The notes beneath the pieces are model-generated. The model was given only the letters and a program-made list of their open reading frames with translations. It did no database searches and was not told the origin of the DNA. This document shows, piece by piece, positions 1-13,700 of a DNA stretch of 64,000 nt. The stretch's first letter is position 1. Each line of letters opens with the position of its first letter. The stretch lies in NCBI GenBank assembly GCA_017506865.1, contig JAFCMP010000079.1, forward strand, positions 682,001 to 746,000, read 5' to 3'. The translations under genes and the position numbers were made by a program. Origin of the DNA: Tribonema minus. Its lineage: Eukaryota; Sar; Xanthophyceae; Tribonematales; Tribonemataceae.

Positions 1-3000
1 GCGTGGCTTGCGGGGGCTGCTCTTGCTCAAAACCAGGCCAACTTCAAGCGTGACCCTGAAAAAGTAAGTGACGGTATATCTTCCGGCTGCCGCGGTGCGC
101 AGGCAGCACTCACACAACAGCGAAGTGCAGGACACTCAATCTGCGTGCTGGATATTAAATGCGTCCACCTTTTTTACTCGCACCATATAATCCACGTCCA
201 CCCCCCCTTTTTACGCTGGGTAGAATAAAACGTCCAGTGGCCTTAATTATCGATAAGACGGTACAGGCTTAACGTTCAAGCGCTCTCAAACAGAGCACCA
301 GCACCGCCCTCAGCGCGCGCGTCACCTGTCGTAGAGGTGCACCACGTTCCCAGTCCCATCCCCCAAGATCTGCACCTCAATGTGGCGCGGCTTGTACACG
401 TAGCGCTCAATGAAGATGCTGCCGTCGCCAAATGCCGCCTTTGCCTCCGAAGTCGCGCGGTGGAACCCCTCCTCCAGCTTATCTGCGCTCTCCACGACGC
501 GCATGCCGCGCCCCCCGCCGCTGCGCACCCATATGGCATCATACACATGGCACAAGCGCGCGCGCAGCAGCAATGGGGGTTCATTGAGATACACTTAGTG
601 ACATGCGCTGGGCGCGGCCATCTGTGGCATTCTGGTGATGGTGATGACGAGAGTGACGCCGTCACTGGACGTCACAGACTAGGAGCGCAAAGGCGCTGAA
701 GGACGCGAGCCGCGTTTTAACAATGCGATGCTCCAGACTAATCGCGTGTGTCGTAGTTGCATCGTGAGCTGAGCAATGTGGCGTCATCAGCGCTGTCGTG
801 TTGTAGAAATGTGCACCAAAGAGCAGCAGGCGGATCCGCTCTGCGAAACAGTGTCCAAAAGTGTCACCAACTGACATGCCTCAGATGTTGACCACATATG
901 ATATACCACTGACATAATGAATGTCATCAATGGCATCAGCTTTGATGTCATAATCAATGGTATCAGCTTCGGTGTTATACCTCTAACATGAGTAAGCAAC
1001 GGTATCAGCTTCGACGTTATACCTCCACCATAATAAATGTCGGCTTTGAAGTTGTACCTCTAACATAATGAATGTCATCAATCGCATCAGCGTTGATATT
1101 ACACCTCCAACATGGTGTCAGCTTTGATCAGAGCTATGAAACGCCATCGCAGGCAGCAACAACTCACCCATGTGCCGCTTTAATGATTACGGGGTACCCT
1201 ACGCCAGAGTCAATGAACGCCCGCGCCTCCTCCAGCGTATTCACGGGCCCGGGGGTACCTGAACACAAGATGAGACGGTCAATGACACCATTGAGTATCA
1301 TGTAGTGCAAGTGCAAGACAGTTCATGATACAGGCAAGATAATGCATCATCGCTCGTCATACGCTACCATGCATTTAAGCCAGGGCTGAGTGCTGATGAG
1401 CGTGCAGTCAGCGCAGCTGAACTTGCAGCATATGCGCATGATGCCGGCATGGCGTGATGCATCGTCTTCATGAGTAGAGAAACTGACGCACTTGACATTG
1501 TTGCATGGCTACAACTGCTTGGCGCACGCTAGCGCCAAAGCACCTGTCAAGCATGCCAACGGCTGTGCTGTGAAACTCGGACGCCAGCGGTGCCCGTGTC
1601 GCCGGCAATCCGCTGGCGGTAACCCTAACCCTAACCCGAACCCTTGTCCCACGCTGCACTTCGCTGCCACAACGCTCAGCAGCCGCTTGACTTCATTGAG
1701 GCATAGCGTGGCTCACGCCAGTCACCTGGGACAAGGGGGACGCCGACCTCCTCCGCAATCTTCCGCGCATCCGTCTTGTCACCTGCACGTGGACGAAACA
1801 TGCAATGTTGATGAGCCTGCACGGCGAATTGGCAATCCTGGAGACTGATGCCTTGACCACCTGAATGCAGCAGCGTACGCTACATTGCTCAGCGACCGAG
1901 CCACAGATACAGCATGACAGTGGCAGCAGGATCATGTTGGCCTGCGGGCAAGGCGCACCGCTTTGTATTCACTGATTCAGAGAGTGGGTACACAGTTGGT
2001 GCGTTCAGCATGGGTGGGTGGCGCCATTCGAGCAGCGGTCGCGGCAGCAAGTGGCTGTGTCTCACTGATAAGAACAAAGAGCCAAAGCTGCATGCGCACA
2101 GTGCTCGGGCTGTGAGAGCAACCGCGAAGCATTCAAGTCTTCTTCAAGGTCTACTTCAAACACTGTTTGCCACACCAGGTGTGACATGGACTGTTGCCAG
2201 GTTTGCAGCGAGTGTGCAACACGTGGCTGTGTCTCACTGATAAGAACAAAGAGCCAAAGCTGCATGCGCACAGTGCTCGGGCTGTGAGAGCAACCGCGAA
2301 GCATTCAAGTCTTCTTCAAGGTCTACTTCAAACACTGTTTGCCACACCAGGTGTGACATGGACTGTTGCCAGGTTTGCAGCGAGTGTGCAACACGTGGCT
2401 GTGTCTCACTGATAAGAACAAAGAGCCAAAGCTGCATGCGCACAGTGCTCGGGCTGTGAGAGCAACCGCGAAGCATTCAAGTCTTCTTCAAGGTCTACTT
2501 CAAACACTGTTTGCCACACCAGGTGTGACATGGACTGTTGCCAGGTTTGCAGCGAGTGTGCAACACGTCATTGGGACCGCATGGCAAACATGATCCGGCG
2601 CCAGCTTACCAAAGGTTGAAAGTTGATAAATGGCTTACCAAAGGTTTTCAATTGGCCAGGTGTTGGGCCCACAAAAACCACACCATTATCCTTGCACGCC
2701 TGCACACGAGCAACAAAAGCAGCAGTCAGACTTGCACAAACAGCCAAAGTGTGTGAACACCGTGCCATTTCTCCTTGAACATCAGCCGCCATGGTACCGA
2801 CGCAGAGGCCAACAGCGGCAAGGTTGCTTACTGTGCGTAGCCGTCATACAGTATGTAAAAGGCAGCTCTAGGGCGTGTTGTTGAATGAACACACAAACGA
2901 AATCTGACCATCAACCTTTTGCATCAGCACAGGCACACCAATCGACGACCGCACAAGAACTCAGAATCTGACCCTAGAGCTCTATACTAGGCAAACCGAC

Positions 3001-4180
3001 CGACAACCGCTAATGAAGACGGCTCCATGGCACGTCACCCACCTGTGCGAACTGAGGGTTTTCGCTGAGGAACCCGTACCCGGGGTGGATGGCCTCCACC
3101 TTGTTGGCTTTAGCGATCTTGATGATCTTTTCAATGTCCAAGTACGCGCCAACAGGGCTTTTGTTCTCCACCAGAAACGCCTGATCCGCCTTGTACCTGT
3201 GAGCAAGATCGTGTTGCACGGAAAAGAGGCCGGTCCATTCAGGCCAAGATGTGCAATATGTTTTTATGCACAAATACGTGATAAAACTCCACAGGAAGTT
3301 GCAGAAAGAGCAGCAGGTGAACATCAGTGAGCTTGAGCTGTGTGGTGGAGCAGTATTAGAGTCGGGAAACAACAGGATCCGCCAACTTCAACTTGGTAAG
3401 TGGAAAAAGATCCCTCAACGGAGATTACGGTTTGCAAGCTCCAATGACCTGTACCAATGTACACAAGGCGCGACCGCGTTCAACCCTTCTTTAGTTAACG
3501 AACAAGCACGTGCCATTTGCGGGTGACTACACCTGGCACCCTACCATGCGTACCATGTCCGAGACCTGTCGATGGGAACTTTTTTCACCTGTGCTGAGTG
3601 AAGCGATCCTCCTTGGAGAACAAAGCTACCGTAGAACTGCCCAGCTCGTTGGCAGCGCGCATGATGCGCACGGCGATCTGTCGGGACAGCAGCAAAAAAG
3701 CAGTAGACGAAGCAGGCGTAAGCGGCATGTGAGCACTCGCACGGGGATGAGCTCGATCACATTCAGGGCAACACGTGCGACGATGTGGACAGGCGCCTGG
3801 CGCGGCGCAGATGATTTGACTCACCTCACCACGGTTGGCTGCCATGATTTTCTTGAAGGGAGGCTGTTGAGCAGGCAACAAGCAGAGCACACAAGCAATT
3901 ATCAGCAGATCTGGCGGATCCACTTGGGAATCATGCTCCCATGCTCCCATGACGCTCAAAATCGATGTGTGGCAGCAAGGAAAGCAAATGAATTGGAAAT
4001 AGAGCACAGCAATAGCAGCGGTCTTTAGCAGCTCCCCGGCCTTGGCGCTGCGCGAATGTGTATGTTACTTGCCTTCTTCACTGTAGTAGCCAACGCTCGC
4101 GCATGCGACGGCTGCAAGCATCTTCGGGCCCGCAGCATGGTGGGCCGCCCCGAGAGCCGCTGGAGCTGCAGCATCGTCAT
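1..4180 (-). CDS. PYC: Pyruvate carboxylase, mitochondrial (5' part, 8 exons visible, 3' end outside window)
   Basis: Biotin-dependent enzyme that carboxylates pyruvate to oxaloacetate. Exons on the minus strand, in transcription order: 4180-4073, 3863-3825, 3677-3589, 3196-3043, 2699-2639, 1782-1726, 1258-1168, 520-326. Phases join without a break and give 264 residues of the biotin-carboxylase domain. Visible motifs are [10 protein letters not shown] near residue 40, [17 protein letters not shown], the FVGPTP segment, [12 protein letters not shown], the ATP-grasp loop [13 protein letters not shown] and [11 protein letters not shown]. Residues 1-36 are rich in Arg, Ser, Leu and Thr with no acidic residues, as in a mitochondrial presequence. 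ATG at 4180 is chosen because the longer frame from 4225 adds nothing presequence-like. Intron 1 begins with GC (AAG|GCAAGT), not GT. The usual protein is about 1150-1200 aa, so the carboxyltransferase and biotin-carrier parts lie to the left. [14 protein letters not shown] and the glycine loop favour pyruvate carboxylase over acetyl- or propionyl-CoA carboxylase. Confidence 0.93.
1619..1643. repeat. Telomere-like CCCTAA run in a pyruvate carboxylase intron
   Basis: About four units of CCCTAA with the last degenerating to CCCGAA. The run lies in the intron between exons 1726-1782 and 1168-1258. Confidence 0.8.
2051..2567. repeat. 172-bp tandem repeat, three near-identical copies, inside a pyruvate carboxylase intron
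   Basis: Copies begin at about 2051, 2223 and 2395 and are almost base-for-base identical (start GTGGCTGTGTCTCACTGATA, end GAGTGTGCAACAC). The array fills much of the intron between exons 2639-2699 and 1726-1782. It has open frames on both strands that repeat with the array but match no protein family. The low divergence implies recent duplication. Confidence 0.95.
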
Positions 4181-4718
4181 GCTGGGTCGCCTTGCTGCAG
4201 ACGCGTACCTATGCAGCTCCTGCAACTACAGTACAGCTGGGATTTAAAAGCCGGGCAACCCTAGCCCTAGATGATGATGACCTCTCGAACCCTAAGCAAA
4301 CACCCTCAACGAACTCGCATGATGGCCATGGCCATGAATGTCCTCAATGTCAGCTGCATATGCCCCTTGGATCATGATGTGGGTGCGCACTGCAGTAGCA
4401 CCATGCGTGGGCGATCAGAGGCATGTGACATGATGAGGACAGCAGGCGCCGGTGAATGGGACGAGTGAGTATATACTGGAAGTGATGGCGTTTCAAATCG
4501 ACAAAGCAGAAAGTGTTACCCTAACATTGTGAGAAAGCATCAGGTGCACGTTTGAGTTGACGTTAGAGTTGAAGTTGTGATTTGCGAGAAAACCAGTTCC
4601 GGGGAAATTTCTGAACTGTTTTTTCAAAATCACTCAGCTTTACCTTCACTTTGCTGAGCGAGACAGGGCAGGCTAGCCCGGAGAATCTTCAGGCCGTGCA
4701 TTCAGCGCATCCAGCGCC
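4181..4718. promoter_or_regulatory. Shared upstream region between pyruvate carboxylase and myosin
   Basis: The 538-bp interval separates two divergently transcribed start codons, so both promoters must lie here unless there are untranslated upstream exons. No TATA box or known operator was recognised. Part of it (about 4550-4580) carries GTTGA/GAAGTT words like those in the introns. Confidence 0.5.
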
Positions 4719-7700
4719 ATGGAGGTGAGTTTGCGACGATCGCAATGATTCGGCATAGAATCTGGGAAAAGAGAGCCTGTGAGAAAGGCAGCAGCTTCAT
4801 GACTGCTCAGCGTTGTTGCAGGCACGCGTGAGAGAAAGTCACTTGCTGATTCTGCCCACTTGCAGCGCTGCAATGTCATCTAGACTTTCAACGCAGTCAG
4901 AGTCAAATACCAACTGCGCTGGTTTTGTGTGGAGCCTGATGGCATCAGATGGATATGCTCGCCGTTTTTGTGCTGTGCATCGCTCTTTACCTCATGCCAT
5001 AACGCCAGTTCCTAGCCTCATAAAATTCACCAATCGCATGTCATCACATTCGTTGCTTGGTGGCGATGTGGTCGCTGCTCAGAAGTTGTCATGCACGCTG
5101 TCGATCATGGATAATTGCACATCGTGCTGTGCAGCACAGACTCCCTCTATCAGACATCTCGATTGGCTGGCCGATGAATGACCTCAATGAGCGACTTGAT
5201 GACGTCGACTGCTCGCCATTCGCATGCTTTCCTGACGACGCGTCATGGAGGCTTGCACCGCGCCTGTTGCATGCAAGGCTCAGGCTTGCAGCGCTCGGCG
5301 AGAGCCGAATGACACCGGTGGAGGTGCTGTGCATGGACAGATCCACGTGCAGTTAAAGTTCACCTTCACGGCCTTCTTCTCATGATAATTTTGCCCATTC
5401 ACGGGCGCACTGGGTGATTCATGCTGCCACTGACTCATTACGCCACATTGCTACGGCCTCTGAATGCCACCGCTGCAGGTCGGCATGAAGGTGTGGGCCC
5501 GGGGGGGGCCCGCCCTGTGGCAGGAGGGGACCCTGGTGCAGAAGGGCATGAATGCCAAGGGCTTTGTCCTGACGGTGCAGCTGGATGCCGGAGGCACAAA
5601 GGTCAGTTGCGCAAGTATGTGGGTGCGGCGCACGTGAGTTTGCTATAGCGAACGCAGCGAACCGTCACCGCATCAGGGCAGTCGTGTTCGCCGCAGGTGC
5701 AACTGCTCTCACAGTTTTCAGAACTGCAATGTGGCACAAGTTACAGTAGTCATGACCAAAAGCACAGCGAAAACGATTCAAGGCTGCAGTGCTGCAAGGC
5801 ATGACCGTCGCGACGGCCATCGCCTAAAGCCGCAACCTAGGGTTGCCTCGAGGTGCAACATGCGCAAACACTTGAGGTGACAGGCGCCGTTGTGTGCACA
5901 AGCTGCTTCGACATTATAGCACACGTCCGTGTGCATCTGACGCGATGGACGCTTGCAGCCGCAACAGCGGAGGTCGAGACGCCAGCCATGGCAGTTGCGG
6001 GACGCCATCATTATGCAGTACCTGAGAGCATGGTAGGCTAGTAGCCCGGGCCTTCTTCATGAGCATGTTTCCCTGCGCCATACGCTGGCGACAAGACGCA
6101 CGAGGACGCGCTGCGCGCCATGGCAACAGTTGCGTCAGGGAGCGACGGTCAAGCAAATCGCGTACCCCATTGTGTCAGGCAGCGACGTGCAGTGGACTGG
6201 ACCGCTGCACCAGCACCAGCATGCGCGCGCTGCAGTGTGCGCATGAAACACGCCGCAGCATGCGGCTTTGGCAGCAGGGCACACGCACACTGTGCACGAA
6301 ATGTCCACGCGCATTTCTCGTTCTGTTCACACCTACCGGCCTACTGAGCACACCGACTCAAGTTTTGACCACGTTCGCTTGAAGATGGTGCCAGTCCACT
6401 TGCGAATTTGGATTCGGGGAGGCATTGCAGCTTCACTCTGGGTCACAATATTTTTTTAGAGAGGTGTACGCTGCGTGATTCATGAGACATAGGTGAATCA
6501 TTCAGTGCGCCGCCGCAGCAGCTGCAGCTGGGCCAGAACCGCATGCGGGCGCTGATCCGACAGGTGGGCGCAATGGCGGCTGTGATTTTGCAATTAGGTA
6601 GGAAGCTAGTATGTACTTCAAGTTTAAAGTTCAAATGATCTTGCGTACAAACATCATCACTCCCATGCAAAATGCTAACTTGCATCTTCCGTTGGGGGCT
6701 TGCTGTCATCTCAGGAGTTCACGATGACCGGCAAGGACGAGGAGGAGATTGAGGACTTAAAGTTGCGGAACGTGGCGGGGCAGGCCACCGTCATAGAGGG
6801 CGCGAATGTGAAGGACCTGACCACGCTCACGCACCTGCACGAGCCCGCCATCCTCGCATCGCTCAACATGAGGTAGGCAGTGATCAACGTCATTCGAGTT
6901 TATCTTAACTTCAAGTGATAACTTTAAGTGAGCAGCGCATCCTGCCTTGCTGAACACGAAGTCAGCAGCGACTCCATTCGGCCAGGATCGCCTGCGCATG
7001 GTTTGATTGTACATATGTAGAGGAGTACGGGCCCTGAAGCGGTGTGCAATCAGGGTAGGAGTTATGCAGTTGAGCTTGTGCTTGGGCAGTTGCCGAGGTC
7101 CTGGGTTGTGCCAGTGTCAAATGGCGTTGCAGAGGGCTTCGCTGCAACCAGCGCGCGTAGACTGTGTGCGCGCGCGTACACGCATGCATACATACCGCGG
7201 CTGCACTCAGAAGTGTGACTACTCCACGTTTGAAGTGTCAGCATGCACGATGGCTTGTGTTTCTGACGTGCAGGTACAAGAAGGACACCATCTACACGTA
7301 CACGGGCCCCATCCTGCTGGCCGTGAACCCCTTCAAGAAGCTCTCGCTGTACAGCGACGAGATCCTGCAGAGCTACAAGGAGGACGGCGAACGGCGCTGC
7401 TTTGACCCCAAGTATGTGGACACAATGGCGCCGCACGTGTACGCGCTCGCGGACAAGGCGTACCGCAACATGACGATGCCCACCACCGAGTACAACATGC
7501 GCAGCCAGTCCATCCTGGTCAGCGGAGAGTCAGGTGAAGTTCAAACTTGAGTTTGCGCTGCATTGCATGTCGTCGTGCGCTTGGACGGAGTGACACGACG
7601 ACGCGCGTTTTTGCGTGCTGTTTGAGAGCAGATGTAGGTGTCAGGTGCTAGCAGCCATGTTCCTGCCATGACTGCAGCTGACGCAGACGGTCGACTGGTA

Positions 7701-10700
7701 CAGACTTACAAGCAGGACGCACCTTTGTGGTGATGTTGAACTTGAAGTTCAAGTTGAAGTGGGGCACCGTCACCGCGTCTTGTGGTTTTTGAGCATGTCA
7801 GCACAGGAAGGGGGACCATCCCTGCCGCAGCGTCACCATGCCGCCCCCTATCCATGCATTGCGCATCACCACTGCATGATGGTCAGCACAGCGTACACCA
7901 GTGTTCACACCATTTTCACTTCAGTGAGACGCCTCGTATTTGAGCTCAACTGAAGCCTCGCCTCATGTACACTTTCTGCCCACCCCCACCCCCTGCAGGC
8001 GCGGGCAAGACGGAGACGTGCAAGATCATCATGAAGTACGTGGCGGTGCTCGGCAACGCGTCCGGCGAGGGCGCGCGCCTGGGTGAGATTGAGAATCAGG
8101 TCCTGCAGAGCAACCCCATACTGGAGGCGTTTGGCAATGCGCGCACCGTGCGCAACGACAACTCGTCGCGCTTCGGCAAGTACATCCAGATCCTCTTCTC
8201 GGACCTGGGCAAGCTGTTTGGCGCGTCGATACGCACGTTCCTGCTGGAGAAGGTGCGCGTCGTCAAGCAGTCCGCGCTGGAGCGCAACTACCACATCTTC
8301 TACGCGCTGCACGCGGGCGCGACGCCGGACCAGCGCAAGCACTGGGACCTCAAGGAGCCGCAGGTGAGTGCGATCATGAAGTTGATGTTGATGTTGAACA
8401 TGAAGTTGGAGTTGAAGTTACATTGACACAGTAGGTAGTGCATCACCGCATCTTCTGCGCGCTGCACGCGGGGGAGACGCCTGACCAGCGCAAGCACTGG
8501 GACCTCAAGGAAGCCGCAGGTGAGTTCAGGCAATTGATTATGGAGTTGAAGATGATGTTGGACATGAAGTTTGAGTTGAAGTTACATAGCACACAGTAGC
8601 GAGTGCAACTACTACATCTTGACGAATCATTCATATTGACGAATCATTCATTCGCACTAGCAACAGGTAGTGCAACTACAGCATCTGCTGCACGCTGCAC
8701 GCGAGCGCGATGCCGGACCAGCGCAAGCACTGGGACCTCAAGGGAGACCCCGGTGAGCAGCGCAGCATTGAGAAACAGACTTGAAGTCGATGTTGATGTT
8801 GAATGTGAAGTCGCTGCAGGTGGTGATGTACTCGTCCATGCGCACTAGCGACAGGCAGTACAACTACCACATCTGCTGCAAGCTGCACACCAGCGCGATG
8901 CCAGACCAGCGCAAGCGCTCGTTGAGTTGAAGTTGCATTACTGTGGTCGGTGGCGTACAATGTTCGCAAGACGGCAACTACCACATCATCTGTGGGCACC
9001 ACGACGGCACGACGCCAGAGCAGTGCAACACACTCGGTCGTCGTGGAACAGTGCTCAGCATCAAAAGACCACACTGTGCACTCGGAAGTTGTCGCACGGT
9101 ATCGCGGCGATCGCTCCCCCCGCCCGCGTCGTCGGCAGAGCGCGACAACCAGGCGCCATGAAAACCGCGCATCAGACCGCATCAGCACACCTCACACATC
9201 GAACAGTCATCCAAGGCACAGATAGGGCGACGGCGACGCCTGCCACAGGCACAGGTAGCAACTGTACGTAACCAACGTCCTGCATACCCGCAGCCAAGTT
9301 GAGACGTGACATGTGGGGATTGGGGGGGGGGGAGGTGGAACCTGCCTTGGTGTCCACTGGCTCTCTTCAGAACGCCGCCGGCAGCGACGGCGATGCAGCA
9401 GCGACGGCGATGCAGCAGCGACATTGACAGCGACAGCTGTGGCGACTGCCTCTTCGCCCCTGCCACTAGGCAGCACTGTGTCGCAAGAGGCGGCAACGGG
9501 GACAGTTTTCCCAATGCAAGGCTGGGCCAATGTCAGTGTACAATTTGAGCGATGCGGAACCGCTCCTGCACATACTGCGGGACGGCCGCCCTATTTCCCC
9601 TATGCAGTTGCGCCAGTGCATCGAGGGCCTCGTTGATGAGAGATGGGGGCTCGTGCAGGAGAAGGCGCAGCTGTTGGGTGATCAGCGCACCGGGTTCCGT
9701 CGGTATAATGCAGACACCCAGGAGCTCGAGCAGCAGGTGGTGGACCGCGATGCCAGCTCCTGAGTGTCTGCGTTATACCGACGGAACCCGGTCCGAAGAT
9801 CACCTGACAGCTGCGCCTTGTCCTGCATGAGGCTCCATCTCTCCTCAACGAGGTCCTCAATGCACTGGCGCAACTGCACAGGGAGAACAGGGCGGCCGTC
9901 CCGCAGCATGTGCAGGAGCAGTTCCGCATTGCTCAGAAAGCACACTGGCCCAGCCTCGCATTGGGAATACCATCCCCGTTGCTGCCTCTCGCGACACAGA
10001 GCTGCCTAGTGGCAGGGGCGAAGAGGCAGTCGCCACTGCTGTCGCTGTCGATGTCGCTGCTGCTGCCGCTGCTGCTGTCGCGTCGCTACCCCCCCAGCCC
10101 CCCTCCCCCCTCATCCCCCCTCCGCCCCCCCCCATCCCACCCCCCCCATCCCCCCTCCGCCCCCCCCCATCCCACCCCCCCCATCCCCCCTCCCCCCCCC
10201 CTCATTCCCCCTACCCCCCCCTCATCCCCCCTGCCCCCCCCTCCCCCCCCCCCAGGCCTACACCTACACGAACCAGTCGGGCTGCTACGACAGGCGCGAC
10301 GGCGTCACCGACGCCGCCGTCTTCGCGGAGCTCGCCGACGCCTTCGCGACCATGGGCGTCACCGGCGCGGAGCGCGGCGGCTGCTTCGACGTCATCGCCG
10401 CGGTGCTCGCGCTCGGCAACATTGAGTTTAAGGACGTGCCGGGCGCTGCGGACGACGCGGCGAAGGCGGAGCTCGCGGAGGCGGGGGGGCCGTTCCTGGC
10501 GACGGCGGCGCGACTGCTGGGGACGGACGAGGCGGCGGTCGTGACGGCGCTGACTAGTAGGCAGGTCACCGCGGGGCTGAACCACCAGGTACGGCAGAGT
10601 GGTACTTCAAGATGAAGTACTTTGGTTTCTGAGGAAAAGTGTCATACGCATGTGCGATGGTCATACCTCTTTACTTGCGGGAATGGTTGGAAGCAGAATG

Positions 10701-13700
10701 GAATGATAGATAGGCGCGGCTGCTGGGGACGGACGAGGCGGCGGTCGTGACGGCGCTCACGAGTAGGCAGGTCACCGCGGGGCTGAACCACCAGGTACGG
10801 TGGAAGTGGTGTGTACTTCAAGAAGAAGTACTTTTTATCAAAGGATGTGTATCATATACGTGTGCTGGGCATGGACGCAAGGCGGTCGTGACGGCGCTCA
10901 CGAGCAGGCAGGTCACCGCGGGCTGAAACACCGGGTATGGCAGACTGTTACTTGAAGCACTTTGACCTATGGTGGCATGTGAAAGAACCAGATCAATCTG
11001 AGATTGCGCAGTGTATATGCAGCATCGTTCACACATGTATCTGCGGTTCATTGCATGTATGTGCGGCCACTGCCCCGCAAGATGTCCCACGTAGCATCAC
11101 CTGGCGCGTCACAGAAGCACACGGAGTTTTGCTGACCTCAGGGATGCCTTGGGTGCCTTTGCAAGACGTCCGTGTCACATACTTCAAGCATCACAGCCTT
11201 AAGTACTTCAACAGGTCCATGAACGTGCTGCCCCCACCCCCCCCTCAATGATCATGTTACTAACCCCCCCCCCCCCCCCTTGCCCTTACATGCATGCCAT
11301 TGCACTGACTTCGTTCATTTCCTGCTGCATTGACCCCACCCTACCCCCGCCCGCTCCCCCCGACAGCTGGCCATCAATCTGGAGGCCAAGCAGGCCGGCC
11401 CCATGAGCTGCGAACTCCCCACAAGCTGCAAACGCTTTCCCACTGCCTCGATCTGTGCCTGTAGGCCTCCCATGATGCATGCCATCGCACTGACTTTGTT
11501 CCTGTTCATTTTCCTGCTGCATTGCCCCCCCCCCCCCCCCCTCAGGTGACCATCTATCTAGAGGCGGAGCAGGCCGCCAGCGCGCGCGACGCGCTGTCCA
11601 AGGCGCTCTACGCGGCCCTGTTCACGTGGATCGTGAAGCGCACCAACAAGTCGCTGGACCGCGCGTCCAACTCCGAGTCAGGCTCCGAGTCTCCAGAGGC
11701 CAGCTTCGCCACGGACAAGCCGTTCATTGGGCTCCTGGACATCTTTGGGTTTGAGATCTTCAAGGAGAACTTCTTCGAGCAGTTCCTCATCAACTACGCC
11801 AACGAGATGCTGCAGCAGCAGTTCAACGACTTTGTGTTCCGCCAGGAGCAGGAGGAGTACGGCGTGGAGCAGATCGAGTGGATGTTCATCAGCTTCCCGG
11901 ACAACAAGGTGGAGCTCTCGGCGGCATTGATGTGCTTGATCTGGCATGACTGCGTGGTCATGCATGTATACTTGCCTACCCCAGATGAGCACTGCCTCAT
12001 TGGCCACCCTGCAGCGCGCCTCTGACGTCACCGTGTAGCGCACCATCTTGTGTACTTCTCCGTACCGCAAGCTCCTCAACTTCAAGTTCAGCTAGCATGC
12101 ATTTCTGCTGCACGTGTCTCAACTTCAACTTCTCAACTTTAACTTCAACTCACAGCCGCCTGAGTCTCAACTTCAACTTCACCTCACAGCCGCCTGACAC
12201 CGCATGCATGCTACCCCCCCTGACCGCGCGCAGGACTGCCTGGCGCTAATCGAGGTCAAGCCGAACGGCATCATCCCCACGCTGGACGAGCAGTGCCTCA
12301 TAGGGCAGCCCACGGACGAGCGCTTCGCGCGCGAGCTCTACAAGAAGTGCGAGGGTAACGCGCGCTTTGCGCTCACGAGCAAGATGCGCGCGGACCACGC
12401 GTTCCAGATCAACCACTACGCGGGCGCCGTGACGTACTCCACCGCGGGCATGATAGAGAAGAACCGCGACGCGCTCGCGCAGGAGGGCGTCGACGTCCTG
12501 CTCAACTCCGTCAACCCCTTCGTGGCGTTGCTGGGGGAGATCGAGGCGGCGCCCGCGGGGGGGGGTGGGGGCGGGGGCGGGGGGAAAACGGGGGGCGCGG
12601 CGCAGCGCTCAGCGGTGGCGGCGGGGCTGAAGAGGATGGCATCGCGGCCGGGGGGGGCGCTGCGGCCCGCGGGGATGGGGGGCGCGCGGCGCAGCACGAT
12701 CGGCGCCAAGTCGCTCGGCGCGCAGTTTAAGGACTCGCTCGCGGCGCTGGTGAAGGCGATCGGGCGCACGCACCCGCACTACGTGCGCTGCGTCAAGCCG
12801 AACGACGCGCTCGTCGCGGACCGCTTCGACCACGAGCGCATTGCGGAGCAGCTGCGCAACGCAGGTGAGGGGCGCGCGGGAAGCCGCGCCGCGCCGCTGC
12901 TGCGCTTGAGCACTGACGTAGTTGCATGCTGTGCGCAGAGCGGTGCTGTGGTCCGCGAGCGCATCGCGCAGCAGGTGCGCAACGCAGGTGGGTGGGGAGG
13001 GGGGGGGGCGCCGCCGCCGCTGTACTGAGCGCTGATGTAGTTGGGTGATGTGCGCGCACACACGCCGGACCGTCTGCGCGGCAGATTCCCTACTGCTTGC
13101 ACGGGTGTGCTTTGCGGCACCATTGCGATCGCCTACAAACTCTGCAAGTATGTCATGCGTCTACTTGAAGAACAAGTACTTGAGAGCGAATACTTTGAAG
13201 TTTACTCACATGTGTCTGTGCAAATAGGCCGTGAAAGCGCATAGGCGTCAGCACCTCAAACATGTATGCAACGCTGAGCACGGAAGACGCGTGTGCCTGC
13301 GCGCAAGCGCTGCGCGAGTACGCGATACTCCCGCGGCCGAGCGCGCGCCGGCCGTTTTCCAAACGTTCGCAGCGCGTGCGCCGGATGCAGTTTGTCTGCA
13401 CGTTCTGGACCCAGGCATGACGCCACATATGTATGAACATTGTGAGCATGGGCGCTGCCCCCCCCATCCGCCCAAGCGTCGCTGAGCGTGCATGTGGTCG
13501 ATGCGCTGATGCGCCATGCTGCACCGGCGCACACACCGCACCTCTGCGTCGCCGCGCGCATGATCTAACAGCCCCACTCGCTCTGGACCCCTCGCTTGCA
13601 GGCGTGCTGGAGGTGGTGCGCGTCGCGCGCGCGGGCTTCCCTGTGCGCCTCGGCGTCTCCGAGTTCGTCCAGCGCTACGGGCTGCTCGCGCCGGGCGCGC

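Noticed and set aside
1..66. Open plus-strand stretch ending at a GTAAGT donor (…[11 protein letters not shown])
   Set aside because: It resembles an exon end, but one short segment at the window edge with no recognised family is not enough, and the other strand has an equally good acceptor-like TTTTTCAG.
2051..2567. CRISPR-like array
   Set aside because: The 172-bp units are contiguous with no unique spacers and lie in a eukaryotic intron.
8437..9027. Extra myosin exons or a second myosin gene
   Set aside because: Copies cover only the exon edge, contain frame breaks, and exon 5 joins exon 6 in phase with the expected protein sequence.
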